From NCBI RefSeq assembly GCF_004103715.1, contig NZ_CP035282.1, forward strand, positions 3,124,501-3,188,500: 64,000 nucleotides of DNA, in the 5' to 3' direction. Every line of letters starts with the position of its first letter. Positions within the stretch are counted from its first letter, which is position 1. This document shows positions 26,227 through 35,425 of this stretch, in pieces. Source of the DNA: Acidilutibacter cellobiosedens (GTDB taxonomy: Bacteria; Bacillota; Clostridia; Tissierellales; Acidilutibacteraceae). The notes under the pieces were generated by a model that saw only the letters and a list, made by a program, of their open reading frames with translations, searched no databases and was not told the origin of the DNA. The position numbers and the translations under genes were made by a program.

Positions 26227-26992
26227 CTTCGTTAGCACCTCCCGTCAAAGCACTTCTAACATCTTTCTGATTTCTTTGATATACCAATAGTCCTAAGGCC
26301 ATTCCCACTATAGCAACTCCAACCATCGGCACTTTTAGATAAGCTGCTAAAACAAATCCAATTAATAAATAAGACGAATATTTTTTTACTGGTAAGTATC
26401 TTAATAATATGGCAATTCCCAATGCAGGAAGTACCTTCCCTGCTACAGATAATCCGCTGGTTAACCAACTTGGGAATACCTTTACAAGCTGTTCAACTAT
26501 TTCATGTCCAAACAGCAAAGCTACAAATACAGGTATTGCACGAGATAATCCCCATGGTATAATTCCCAAAATATTCATTGTTTCAACTTTCTTAAAATTA
26601 CCTTCTTCAGCATATTTGTCTGCTCTATGTTGGAAAAATGTGTTTGCAAATCTTGCCAATACATCAAGCTGTACCAATAATAACCCTATAGGCACTGCAA
26701 GACCTATGGCAAATTCTATTCCTTGACCTGAAATAACTCCAAAAGCAGTTCCGATTATAGCTCCTGTCATGAAATCGGGAATCGATGCTCCCCCGTAAGT
26801 TCCTACTCCCAAAATCATCAATTGCAAGGTAGCTCCTACAGCTAACCCCAATGTAACATTTCCCATTATAAGACCTGTAAAAAATCCTGCCTGTATTGGC
26901 CGACTTAATCCTATGTCGGTTTCCAAAGCATCATAAATGGCTACAAAAGCATAAATAGTCAGCAATAAAATTTGAACAAAGGTAATCTGCAT
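26219..26992 (-). CDS. PTS mannose-family IIC component
   Basis: Integral membrane transport subunit with about seven predicted helices. FFTGLIMGNVTLGLAVGATLQL and GVGTYGGASIPDFMTGAIIGT are conserved IIC-Man segments that form the sugar path. Length of 257 is normal. The ATG has AAGGAAGGTGGGAG upstream. It is the second gene of a IIA-IIC-IID transcript that starts from a sigma-54 promoter. Confidence 0.93.
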   Translation of the reverse strand: MQITFVQILLLTIYAFVAIYDALETDIGLSRPIQAGFFTGLIMGNVTLGLAVGATLQLMILGVGTYGGASIPDFMTGAIIGTAFGVISGQGIEFAIGLAVPIGLLLVQLDVLARFANTFFQHRADKYAEEGNFKKVETMNILGIIPWGLSRAIPVFVALLFGHEIVEQLVKVFPSWLTSGLSVAGKVLPALGIAILLRYLPVKKYSSYLLIGFVLAAYLKVPMVGVAIVGMALGLLVYQRNQKDVRSALTGGANEDE

Positions 26993-27095
26993 ACTACTCC
27001 CACCTTCCTTTAATTAATAGATATTTTCCCTACTATCCTCCTTTCTGTTTTTATTAATGAGTATTTCTAAGATTTATATAAATTTGCTGCTCCGA

Positions 27096-27521
27096 TTATT
27101 CATCTTCATTCTTAATTTTATTATTTTTTACTATAGCGTTTACATCTGTTATTCCGTTAACTCCGGCATTTATCAAATTTTGAATTGAATCTTTCAGATT
27201 ATCGGTTCTCCTGTTCAAGGCTTCAAGCAATAGTAAAAAATTAAATCCTGCTATTATATAAATTTTTTCGAAATGGTTCAATATTCGTGATATAGATATA
27301 TTACAGGGAGTTCCGCCATATAAATCTGCCAGAATCAAAATTCCATCTTCGGTATATATCTCCTCTGCCATATTAAATACTTTATCTCCATAAGCAGATA
27401 TTTCTTCTCCCGGCTCTATTCCAATAGCTTTGACATTTTCAATTTTACCCATAATCATTTCGGCAGTATTTAAGTAACTATCCGCTATATTACCATGAGA
27501 TATTATTAGTATATTGTACAT
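27096..27521 (-). CDS. PTS mannose-family IIA component
   Basis: Phosphocarrier accepting phosphate from HPr. The active histidine is H9 in IISHGNIA and DLYGGTPCNIS is the conserved loop. Length of 141 is normal. The ATG at 27521 has AGGAGAC upstream; more distal in-frame codons would lie inside the promoter region and lack homology. It is the first gene downstream of a sigma-54 (-24/-12) promoter at 27560-27575. Confidence 0.93.
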   Translation of the reverse strand: MYNILIISHGNIADSYLNTAEMIMGKIENVKAIGIEPGEEISAYGDKVFNMAEEIYTEDGILILADLYGGTPCNISISRILNHFEKIYIIAGFNFLLLLEALNRRTDNLKDSIQNLINAGVNGITDVNAIVKNNKIKNEDE

Positions 27522-27546
27522 ATGTTGTCTCCTATTCTCTTTATTT

Positions 27547-27607
27547 AAAAAAATATAAAGCAAGGACCATGCCAAATAGTTTTACACATCTGCTTTGCAC
27601 GGTCCTT
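27547..27607 (-). terminator. levR terminator overlapping the sigma-54 promoter
   Basis: On the minus strand AAGGACCGTGC pairs with GCATGGTCCTT (one mismatch), then GCTTTATATTTTTTT. The 3' arm is part of the sigma-54 promoter itself, so one sequence serves both functions. Confidence 0.7.
27560..27575 (-). promoter_or_regulatory. Sigma-54 (-24/-12) promoter of the PTS operon
   Basis: On the minus strand TTGGCATGGTCCTTGC matches the consensus TTGGCACGNNNNTTGC, with GG and GC dinucleotides at the right spacing. It lies about 40 nt before the IIA start. The adjacent LevR-type activator, which carries the GAFTGA motif, fits as its activator. Confidence 0.85.
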
Positions 27608-27619
27608 ATTGTTGAAATT

Positions 27620-30472
27620 TCAACTTTTTAAATCAAGTTTTACACTTAAAATTTGATAGAGATAATATATCTCGCTAAGAGGTATAGTAACACTATAATA
27701 GCTTTCTATATAACTAAAACTACTTCTTACAATATCAATAAAATCTTTGTTTTCTTCTCTAAATGCTTTTATGTTTTCTATATCTTCTTCTTCCAACTGA
27801 GTTTTAGTTACCAATCTTTCTATTAAACAGCTTAAATGTATATATAAACATATAATTGTATCATTGCTGAATTGTTTCTTTAACTTATATTGTAACATCT
27901 CAATTGCATTTTCCAGCTGATTAACTATTTTATCCGGATTTAAAATAGTTATATAACTCAAAACCCCCTCTAAAGTAAAATACTTCATTATGGACTGTTT
28001 AACCTGAAAAACTTTTTGTTTAGGTATAATATCTTTTAATATCCGGTCAAAAACATAGCCTTCATTATCGGAAATGAGATCTTCCAAATATAAAAACGGT
28101 ACTTCTTTTATTCCTGGATTCTCGGTACCAATAATGGCTAGTACATCAAATTTATTGAAAATATCATCATTATACTTGTTCTTCTCCAAATCCAAATAAT
28201 TACAAACTATAAAATTAGCATTGGGAGGATGTTCACTTAAACTCTTTATTAAAAGATCTTTTATCTTTATAGCAGTACCAATTCCAGTAAAACAAGTAAC
28301 TATAATAGCTTTTTGTCTTTTTTGTTCAGTATATATAATTTTACATTTGTATCCATCGAGATTTTCTACATTGTTTATTATTTGTTCTATGGATAAATCT
28401 TGATTTATATCACTGCCCACTTTTAATGCCAATTTCGTAGTTAAATTGTTTATAATACCTATATCTCCATGATGTACTCTTTCCAGTCCCTTATATATTT
28501 CTTCCAAAGAACCCATGTCAACTAAGATAATTACCCCTTTGGACGTATTTACCTCTTTAAAATATTGTTTTAATTTTTCTACAATATCTGCTGTAGTAGT
28601 ATCTATGGGCATATCAAAGGATTCAAAAATATCAATTCCAAGCAGATGATTGGCCACATTGGCAATACTACTAGCCGTAGAATATCCATGAGCTATTAAA
28701 ACAGCCTTTATTTTCTTTGAGTAATTTTCTTCTCCTGAATTGATCAAATAGAGTATTATAATTACCATTTCCACCTTCCCAAGGGATATGTCCAAATTAA
28801 TCTTTATAAAATTTATAATTTTATATGTAGTGTCATATTCATGGGGATAACTATATTTTAATATATCAACATATTCATTTATTTCAGATTCATAGTCTTG
28901 CAACATCAAACTATATTGGTGCTCCATGGACGTCTGTATAAAGCAGGCAAACTTATAAATATTATTATCTGTATATCTGATATCGTATTTAGATTTTAAT
29001 ATTGAAAACATATCCTGAATACATTTATATAAGATATAAAATCTCTCATGCCTTATATCCTCACTGCTGTAAGAATTCATGTTTAATATTAATTTCTTAA
29101 AATATTCATCTATTAGTTTCTGAATCTTCTTTATTAAAAAATCATCTTTGTTATCCATCTTTATTTCAGAAAGTAATTTCAACACGGAATCATAAAATTG
29201 GATATGAATTTCATTTTCAAAATTTTTCTCAAGAAAATTTATGTCATCAGATTTGTTTATTATCAGGTCTTCTGTTATATATCCCTTATAAAGACTGTCT
29301 ATATAGTTTGTCTTACTATTTATAGCATTTTTTACTAAATATTCTGGAAGCATCATAAAATCAATATCTATAAACTCCCTTTCTCCTCTTTCCATAATGT
29401 CTTCCCTATTATATGCTCTGGCACATGTAATTGTGATATCATTTTTCAATTGCCCTATATTTCCTTCAAAATCAGCGTCCATAAGTATTTTTAGAGCGTG
29501 TCTCGATATTCTTATATTATGGCTTATCAAATGTGACTCTTCTTTAAAAAAATGATATATAAGCTGAAATTTTTCGTTAAGAGGCCTGTCTCTTAACGGC
29601 GGTTTCTTTATTATTATGGGAATTCTTCTCAAAAAAGTATTCAATAAAACAGCCTTTGGATCTTCTGTAGTTGCAAATATAAACCTAACGTCTGCCTTTC
29701 TATATACTTCGTTTTCTCCAATTCTCGCAAATATTCCCTTGTCCATGAAAAAGAAAAGTTGCTCTTGTCCTTCCGGAGGGAGACGGTGTATTTCATCCAA
29801 AAAAACATAACCACCATCAGCATTTTCTATAATACCTTCTCTATCAGTTTCAGCTCCCGTAAAAGCTCCCTTCTTATATCCAAATAACGCTGCAGATAGG
29901 AGCTCTTTATTGTTAGAATATTTTGCACAATTAAAAGTTAAAAATGGAGCATCTCTTTTTATATATCCATTAGCCCTTGCATATTCATAAATCTTTCCTG
30001 CTAAGAAACTCTTCCCTGATCCGGTAGAACCTACAATAAGAATGGATAAACCTTTTGGAGGATACTTTACCGCAATCTTGCACTGTTCAATTTGATAAGC
30101 CAAACTACCGTTATATCCAATCACATCCATAAAAACGTTTTCTTCGTTCTTCAAAAAAATTTTGGGATCTTTTTGTTTTTCTTTTATTTCCATTAATTCT
30201 TCAAAATTTTTATAAATTAATTCCCCTCTCAATTCAACATCAAAACTATTTTCAAAGATTTCCAAATCTATAAAATATACCGGTCTCGTATTAATTTTTA
30301 TAATTTTCCCTTCTTTGTTAAGGACACTGAGGCAATGGCTTGTCAAGCTTCTGTTAATCGATGTCTTTTCAAACAATTTCTGAGCAGTTATTCCAAATTC
30401 TTTTATCCCGTTGTTTATTCTTTCTAAGTTATTCTCTTTTACTTCCTTTATGATTATTTCTCTATTTGTCAT
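27620..30472 (-). CDS. LevR-type sigma-54-dependent activator with PTS regulation domains
   Basis: Transcription activator of mannose-type PTS operons. Order of parts: an N-terminal helix-turn-helix region (about 1-65); an AAA+ domain with Walker A GSTGSGKS near residue 148, ALFGYKKGAFTGAE (the sigma-54 contact loop GAFTGA) and GGYVFLDEIHRLPPEGQ; a first PRD near 440-560; an EIIA-Man-like domain starting at KIKAVLIAHGYSTASS; an EIIB-like segment with IIVTCFTGIGTAIK; and a second PRD in the last 100 residues. By family knowledge its activity is set by phosphorylation from HPr and the cognate PTS. Length of 950 fits LevR. A TTGTATATACAA palindrome at 30536-30547 suggests GntR control of its own gene. 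Confidence 0.92.
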   Translation of the reverse strand: MTNREIIIKEVKENNLERINNGIKEFGITAQKLFEKTSINRSLTSHCLSVLNKEGKIIKINTRPVYFIDLEIFENSFDVELRGELIYKNFEELMEIKEKQKDPKIFLKNEENVFMDVIGYNGSLAYQIEQCKIAVKYPPKGLSILIVGSTGSGKSFLAGKIYEYARANGYIKRDAPFLTFNCAKYSNNKELLSAALFGYKKGAFTGAETDREGIIENADGGYVFLDEIHRLPPEGQEQLFFFMDKGIFARIGENEVYRKADVRFIFATTEDPKAVLLNTFLRRIPIIIKKPPLRDRPLNEKFQLIYHFFKEESHLISHNIRISRHALKILMDADFEGNIGQLKNDITITCARAYNREDIMERGEREFIDIDFMMLPEYLVKNAINSKTNYIDSLYKGYITEDLIINKSDDINFLEKNFENEIHIQFYDSVLKLLSEIKMDNKDDFLIKKIQKLIDEYFKKLILNMNSYSSEDIRHERFYILYKCIQDMFSILKSKYDIRYTDNNIYKFACFIQTSMEHQYSLMLQDYESEINEYVDILKYSYPHEYDTTYKIINFIKINLDISLGKVEMVIIILYLINSGEENYSKKIKAVLIAHGYSTASSIANVANHLLGIDIFESFDMPIDTTTADIVEKLKQYFKEVNTSKGVIILVDMGSLEEIYKGLERVHHGDIGIINNLTTKLALKVGSDINQDLSIEQIINNVENLDGYKCKIIYTEQKRQKAIIVTCFTGIGTAIKIKDLLIKSLSEHPPNANFIVCNYLDLEKNKYNDDIFNKFDVLAIIGTENPGIKEVPFLYLEDLISDNEGYVFDRILKDIIPKQKVFQVKQSIMKYFTLEGVLSYITILNPDKIVNQLENAIEMLQYKLKKQFSNDTIICLYIHLSCLIERLVTKTQLEEEDIENIKAFREENKDFIDIVRSSFSYIESYYSVTIPLSEIYYLYQILSVKLDLKS

Positions 30473-30535
30473 TACACTTACCCTCCCTTCTTCAGTTATT
30501 ATTTAATTATCGATAAAAAGTCTAAAAATGTAATA

Positions 30536-30547
30536 TTGTATATACAA
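30536..30547. promoter_or_regulatory. TTGTATATACAA operator before levR-like gene
   Basis: Perfect palindrome identical to that before nagB, about 65 nt upstream of the regulator's start. Confidence 0.62.
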
Positions 30548-30600
30548 TTATTGCTTTTTATTATATATTCTATAAACTGAAAAGTCAATTCTTTATGACA

Positions 30601-30645
30601 TAGAAAAATCCCAAAGAAATGTTATCTAAACCTTCTTTTGGGATT
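30601..30645 (-). terminator. Terminator of the second GntR gene
   Basis: AATCCCAAAAGAA pairs with TTCTTTGGGATT on the minus strand with one bulge, then TTTTTC. Confidence 0.8.
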
Positions 30646-30693
30646 CTATTCCAGTATTGTTTACCCCACTTCCCATTTATTCTTTTCCTTCTG

Positions 30694-31437
30694 TCACCTT
30701 TTATCAATTTGGACTTCAAAAGTGTTCCTCTCTCCCGGATAACGAGCTATTGATAATTCAATAGCCCGATCCATTTGGTCAAAAGCAATAGTTTTCACAT
30801 AGTGAATTGCAGTATTTCGTTTTACTTGCAGTAATTTTGCATCCTCATTATTTATAATTCTTGCGCAAACAAACCTATTGGCTTTAAATACAGTGGTATC
30901 ATAATCTTTTTCAAAAATATCATATAGAGATAAATTCTCAAAATCATAATTTTCTAATCCGTCAAAATATTTTAACGGTATATAAGTATCCACGAGCACA
31001 ATTGGAATATCATTTCCATATCTTAATCTTTTAATATGGAGGCATTCTTCATCCTCATTTAATTCCAATGGAGAGAAAATTGCTTCGTCATATCCTACCT
31101 TTTTTAACTCCAATACCTTGGTGGATGGTCTTAATCCCTCTCTTTTCATTTCTTGATAAAAACTCGATAATTCTTTAAAGAAATTTTCTCTCACTTCTCT
31201 TTCTCTAACAAAAGTCCCTTTTCCTTTATATCTAACGATAACTCCTTCCGAAAGCAGCTCTGCATAAGCTTGTCTTACTACTGGCCTTGAAATTTTTAAA
31301 GTTTCGCATAATTCTTGCTCGGTTGGCAATTTATCATTAGCTTTAATCGTTCCATCTTCGATAGCTTTTATAATGCAATCCTTTATCTGGGAATAAAAGG
31401 GTGTAGAAATATGCTTATTAATTTTAATATATTCCAT
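30694..31437 (-). CDS. GntR-family (HutC/UTRA) transcriptional regulator
   Basis: Second GntR repressor of the window. Winged helix-turn-helix in residues 1-75 (HISTPFYSQIKDCIIKAIEDG, LKISRPVVRQAYAELLSEGV) and UTRA effector domain from about residue 95 (DIPIVLVDTYIPLKYFDGL, AKLLQVKRNTAIHYVKTIAFD). ATG 31437 is set by AGAGGAAG upstream. It is transcribed divergently from a PTS IIA gene with a 202-nt spacer containing GTNATNAC-type palindromes (TGTGATAACA, TGTTATTACA); related sites lie in the deoC-rpe divergent region, so this protein probably controls the second PTS cluster. Confidence 0.88.
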   Translation of the reverse strand: MEYIKINKHISTPFYSQIKDCIIKAIEDGTIKANDKLPTEQELCETLKISRPVVRQAYAELLSEGVIVRYKGKGTFVREREVRENFFKELSSFYQEMKREGLRPSTKVLELKKVGYDEAIFSPLELNEDEECLHIKRLRYGNDIPIVLVDTYIPLKYFDGLENYDFENLSLYDIFEKDYDTTVFKANRFVCARIINNEDAKLLQVKRNTAIHYVKTIAFDQMDRAIELSIARYPGERNTFEVQIDKR

Positions 31438-31454
31438 ATAATTCTTCCTCTCAA

Positions 31455-31630
31455 AAATTATGTGATAACATAATAACACAAATTTATATTATTATATTAT
31501 CATTTTAAATATGAATGTTCAAGTTAAGAGTAATATGGTGAATAACCTCAATTTTATGCATTTTATTATAATTTTATTCTTTATTATTTCCCCCAATTAT
31601 ATTATAATAATGTTATTACAATCGAAAGGG
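31455..31630. promoter_or_regulatory. Divergent promoter region with GTNATNAC-type sites
   Basis: Contains TTATGTGATAACATAA on the GntR side and AATGTTATTACAAT close to the IIA ribosome site. Both share the GT-N-AT-N-AC core with sites at 36.74-36.92 kb. Confidence 0.5.
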
Positions 31631-31639
31631 TGATAACTA

Positions 31640-32074
31640 TTGATTGGAACAATTATAACGGGGCACGGAATGTTTGCATCCGGGATGTTAAGCTCATTAA
31701 AATTAATTGTCGGAGAAATGGAAAACATTTTTGCAGTTGACTTTTCCCCTGAAAATTCGCCGGAAGATTTAGAAAAAGAATTAAAACAAGTTTTAAAAAA
31801 ATTAAGTTTGTGTGACTCAATCGTGATTTTTACCGATATCATGGGGGGTACCCCTTTTAAAACTTCCGTAACTTTGACAGTAGAACTAAAAAACTGTTAC
31901 ATTATCTATGGTACAAATTTACCTCTGTTGTTGGAATTCAGTATGTTGGAAAAAGAAAATAACGACATGATTTCCCTTATTAATCAATGTATATCTACAG
32001 GGAAAGAACAAATGCGTTTATTTCAATTTAAAAAGTTCGATTTCACAGAAGAAAATTATGAAGATGGCATATAA
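31640..32074 (+). CDS. PTS mannose-family IIA component, second system
   Basis: Phosphocarrier with active histidine H9 in IITGHGMFASGM and the loop DIMGGTPFKTS. Length of 144 is normal. The start is TTG at 31640 after AAAGGGTGATAA. It is encoded alone on the plus strand, opposite the IIB-IIC-IID genes of the same system 2 kb away, which is an unusual split. A terminator follows immediately. Confidence 0.9.
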   Translation: MIGTIITGHGMFASGMLSSLKLIVGEMENIFAVDFSPENSPEDLEKELKQVLKKLSLCDSIVIFTDIMGGTPFKTSVTLTVELKNCYIIYGTNLPLLLEFSMLEKENNDMISLINQCISTGKEQMRLFQFKKFDFTEENYEDGI

Positions 32075-32079
32075 ATAGT

Positions 32080-32126
32080 AAAAAGGCTTCTATTAAAACA
32101 TTAATATATTCAGGAAGCCTTTTTTA
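32080..32126 (+). terminator. Terminator of the IIA gene
   Basis: AAAAAGGCTTC pairs with GAAGCCTTTTTT around an AT-rich loop. A T run completes it. Confidence 0.82.
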
Positions 32127-32173
32127 GAACCTATTTAAGACAAAGTACATATTAAGAGAAAATATAAATATAA

Positions 32174-32620
32174 TTAATCATTATTTAATCCTTTCGCACT
32201 AAAATACCAATAATAAAGTTCTTTATTTTTAGGATGGTTATATCCATTACAGCTTTCATACAACCTGCGTGCAGGTAAATTATCGGTCTGGGTGATCAGA
32301 TAAACATAATGAAGATTTTCTTTTTGGGCATATTCAAGGGCCATATTTAATAATTTTTTAGCAATCCCTTTTCTCCGATATTCTGCGGATACACATACGT
32401 GATGTATATATAACATATCATTTCCATTATCAATTCTCGGCAGTTGATAACCTAATACATAGGCAACAACATTTTCATCTTCAGCACATGCATAAATTAT
32501 ATTTCTCTTATCAGATAAAAATTTAACTGATTTCTGACAATCTACAGGTTGATGAAAAAAATTAGAAATTATTGAATTTAACTCCAACTCGTTTTTTTGA
32601 TTTAATTTTTTAAGTTCCAT
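32174..32620 (-). CDS. GNAT-family N-acetyltransferase
   Basis: Acetyl-CoA-dependent acetyltransferase. The acetyl-CoA motif is VSAEYRRKGIAKKLLNMAL, followed by LHYVYLITQTDNLPARRLYESCNGY, typical of the family. Length of 148 is normal. Its ATG overlaps the stop of the upstream SIS gene in TAATG, so the two are translationally coupled. Being coupled to a phosphosugar deaminase or deglycase, it may acetylate an amine released from the sugar, but that is inference. Confidence 0.87.
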   Translation of the reverse strand: MELKKLNQKNELELNSIISNFFHQPVDCQKSVKFLSDKRNIIYACAEDENVVAYVLGYQLPRIDNGNDMLYIHHVCVSAEYRRKGIAKKLLNMALEYAQKENLHYVYLITQTDNLPARRLYESCNGYNHPKNKELYYWYFSAKGLNND

Positions 32621-33675
32621 TATCTGGTTACAGTTTTCTTCGATACTCCTTCTGGAGCATCCGGATTATATCCTCTTGCTATAGAAAGGAGACAAGAGAA
32701 CATTTGAGAGAATATTGTACAAGAGAAAACCGCTTTTAAACCTTCATGATTAGTCGGCAATTCAATAATTTCATCAGCATCTTTTATTAAATTTTTATTG
32801 TTTGTAACAACCGTACTAAATATCTTATATTCTTTTTTAAGACGATTATATAAACTAATGATACTATCGTTTGTATGGTTATCAGCTATAAAGAAAATTG
32901 TTGGTATAAATCTTCGAGTTGCGGCAATAGGTCCATGTTGATAATCACTGGAAGCATAACATCTTGCATCTAAGTAGCTTGTTTCCTGAATTTTTAATTC
33001 TGTCTCTAACCCAAGAGCATACAATAAGCCGCGCCCAAATATAAGTATGTTACTTGCATTTCTGTAAAGAGGAATAATTTTTCTTATTTGGTCCTCAATC
33101 AACAAGGATTCACTTACAATTTCTTTCAGGTGCAATATTTCATCAATAAAATCGTTGTTATCGCTTATATAAGCAGCTAAAGCAGAAATAATCGCAAGTT
33201 GAGTGATGTATGACTTTGCTGCAGTGACACTCAGCTCAGGGCCACATTCACAGTTCATATAATAACTTCCTACTCTGGTCATTAAGGAATCTCTTACATT
33301 AGTAATACTTACACAAACTCCTCCTTGATTTTCGCATGCCTTCATTGTTTCATAAACATCTTGAGCTCCTCCCGACTGAGAAACTCCAATTAAAAGTATA
33401 TTACTATAATCAGGAATTGCCTCATAAGACGTAATAACCGACGGAGAAGCAATAGATGCCGTCATTCCACAATAGATTTCAAATAAATATTTACCTACTT
33501 GGCATGCATGCTCACTCGAACCTCTGGCAGCAAATACTACTGTATTTATTTTTCTTTTCTTTACCTCGGCTGCAATGGACTTAATCGTCTCCATATTAAA
33601 TTTAACAGCATTTTCAACTGCTCGTGGTTGTTCAAATATTTCTTTCCACATTTGAGATTTTGAAGTATCGTACAT
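32620..33675 (-). CDS. SIS-domain aminosugar-phosphate isomerase/deaminase
   Basis: Double-SIS protein related to the isomerase half of GlmS, to NagB-II/AgaS deaminases and to FrlB-type deglycases. First domain: NTVVFAARGSSEHACQVGKYL and LLIGVSQSGGAQDVYETM; second: ASNILIFGRGLLYALGLETELKIQETSY with DYQHGPIA, which carries the conserved catalytic-region histidine. Length of 351 is normal. ATG 33675 follows GGGGGATT. It lies after the IID gene with a hairpin between, and is coupled to the acetyltransferase. Substrate could be an aminosugar 6-phosphate or an Amadori compound. Confidence 0.86.
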   Translation of the reverse strand: MYDTSKSQMWKEIFEQPRAVENAVKFNMETIKSIAAEVKKRKINTVVFAARGSSEHACQVGKYLFEIYCGMTASIASPSVITSYEAIPDYSNILLIGVSQSGGAQDVYETMKACENQGGVCVSITNVRDSLMTRVGSYYMNCECGPELSVTAAKSYITQLAIISALAAYISDNNDFIDEILHLKEIVSESLLIEDQIRKIIPLYRNASNILIFGRGLLYALGLETELKIQETSYLDARCYASSDYQHGPIAATRRFIPTIFFIADNHTNDSIISLYNRLKKEYKIFSTVVTNNKNLIKDADEIIELPTNHEGLKAVFSCTIFSQMFSCLLSIARGYNPDAPEGVSKKTVTR

Positions 33676-33715
33676 TTTATAATCCCCCATCTTCTAAAGT
33701 TATTTGTATATGGAA

Positions 33716-33756
33716 TATAGAAGGCTAATCTTCAATTGAAAAGATAAGCCTTCTAT
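33716..33756 (-). terminator. Intercistronic hairpin between IID and SIS genes
   Basis: On the minus strand TATAGAAGGCTTATCTT pairs with AAGATTAGCCTTCTATA with one mismatch and a nine-base loop. It lacks a long T run, so it may be an attenuator or mRNA-stability element. Confidence 0.55.
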
Positions 33757-33766
33757 ACAAAAACAT

Positions 33767-34570
33767 CTAAAGAATTCCCAAGGCTGAACAAAGTATTGAA
33801 ACTAAGATAATCGAAACAATAAGAAGAACTATATTAACACGTTTGTTTTTCAACAGCCAATAAGTGAAAAATACAAAACCTAAAGGCAAAAGATTGGGCA
33901 AAATCTTATCAAAGAAATCTTTCTGAATCGATAAGGATGATCCTTTTGCAAGAGGAATAGAAGATAAAATATTAATACTAACATAGCTTGGAATCAATCC
34001 GCCTACTACCATTACGCCGAGAATTCCTGCTGCTTTTGTAATAGCACCGGCATTTTTACGGATTGTTGAAATTGCATTTACTCCTAAAGAATATCCAAAT
34101 CTGGCAAACCAAACTCTTGAATACCAGGCAATAAACCATATAAGCATATAAAGAATTGGACCTACAATTGAACCTTCCTGGGCTAAAGACGAACAAATAC
34201 CTGCACTAATAGGCAATAGGGTAAACCAGAATATGGCATCCCCAAGGCCTGCTAAAGGTCCAAACAATCCAACTTTTAAATTCTTAATTAAATTACGGTC
34301 TTCTCCGGCTTCTTCAAGAGATACAATTAATCCCATAAGAAATGTCCCCATATGAGGTTCCGTATTTATAAAATCCATATTATTTGTCATAGCTTTTGAA
34401 ATCTCTTCTTTATTGTCGCCATATATCTTTTTAAAGCTTGGAATCATACTGGCAGTAAACCCACCGGCCTGCATACGTTCATAATTAAATCCTGTTTGAT
34501 ACGCTGTTGAAATAATACCCAGCTTTGTAATATCCTTTTTAGATAGCTTATTTCTATATTCCCCCATCAT
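33767..34570 (-). CDS. PTS mannose-family IID component, second system
   Basis: Membrane subunit of the permease. Diagnostic segments are TAYQTGFNYERMQAGGFTASM, FINTEPHMGTFLMGLIVSLEE and GLFGPLAGLGDAIFWF. Start at ATGATG 34565-34570 after GGAGGTGAC inside the end of the IIC gene; IIC's stop lies 14 bases downstream, so the two are coupled. Length is then 266-267, the family norm; farther upstream codons lie deep within IIC. Confidence 0.92.
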   Translation of the reverse strand: MMGEYRNKLSKKDITKLGIISTAYQTGFNYERMQAGGFTASMIPSFKKIYGDNKEEISKAMTNNMDFINTEPHMGTFLMGLIVSLEEAGEDRNLIKNLKVGLFGPLAGLGDAIFWFTLLPISAGICSSLAQEGSIVGPILYMLIWFIAWYSRVWFARFGYSLGVNAISTIRKNAGAITKAAGILGVMVVGGLIPSYVSINILSSIPLAKGSSLSIQKDFFDKILPNLLPLGFVFFTYWLLKNKRVNIVLLIVSIILVSILCSALGIL

Positions 34571-35333
34571 TGTCACCTCCCGTATCACCCGGAATAATTT
34601 TGTTCTTATCGTTAACATATCCAATAATAGCAACTGCTGCTCCTGCAATTGCTATAGGCAATACATTTTGTAACGGTAAAAATGAAGCAATCAAAAATCC
34701 GATAAATAAATATCCTACATTTTCAGTTTTAAGCATGATTCTCAATAATAATCCTAAACCAACACCCGGCAATAATCCTCCTGCGACTTCAAAACCATGA
34801 ACTAACCATGCAGGGAATGAATTAACAAATGCACTGATGGGCTCCTGTATTGCATAAGCTGATAAGAAAATTACGATTGCATAAGATAAAGCAACCACAA
34901 GTCCCATCCAGGTTATAGTTCTAACAAAAGGTCCTGTTTCTCCTTTAGCAGCATAATCATCTAATTTACTCATGACTCCTGAAAATGTGGAATTAAAGAA
35001 AATATTGATATATTGCATTAAAAGTGCAAAGGGAAGAGATAATCCTAAGGCCGTAGCAACGGGTACTCCACTCGTATAAGCCAGCACTGTTGTCATGACT
35101 CCCGCAACTAACGGATTAGGTGGAACAGTGCCGCCAACCGTGGTCAGTCCAACATAGGTCAGCTCGCAAACAGCACCTGCTGCCAAACCAAGTTGTACAT
35201 CGCCAAGTATAATTCCTGTAAAAAAACATACAACGATAGGTCTGAAGATAAAAAATGCTTCCCATACGGCATCTATTCCACATATAAATGTCATCAATGC
35301 CAATAGCAGACCCTGTGATAATGTGATTTCCAT
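34554..35333 (-). CDS. PTS mannose-family IIC component, second system
   Basis: Integral membrane subunit. FFTGIILGDVQLGLAAGAVCEL and GLTTVGGTVPPNPLVAGVMTT are the conserved IIC-Man segments; about seven hydrophobic helices follow. Length of 259 is normal. GAAAGGAGAG precedes the ATG. It lies 92 nt after the IIB gene and is translationally coupled to IID. Confidence 0.92.
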   Translation of the reverse strand: MEITLSQGLLLALMTFICGIDAVWEAFFIFRPIVVCFFTGIILGDVQLGLAAGAVCELTYVGLTTVGGTVPPNPLVAGVMTTVLAYTSGVPVATALGLSLPFALLMQYINIFFNSTFSGVMSKLDDYAAKGETGPFVRTITWMGLVVALSYAIVIFLSAYAIQEPISAFVNSFPAWLVHGFEVAGGLLPGVGLGLLLRIMLKTENVGYLFIGFLIASFLPLQNVLPIAIAGAAVAIIGYVNDKNKIIPGDTGGDNDGGI

Positions 35334-35425
35334 AACTTTTCTCTCCTTTCATAATAGTTTATATTTTAAAAATTGATTTGTTTATAAAACCATAAAAAAC
35401 AAACCAATTTAGGGCCTGTTTAAAA

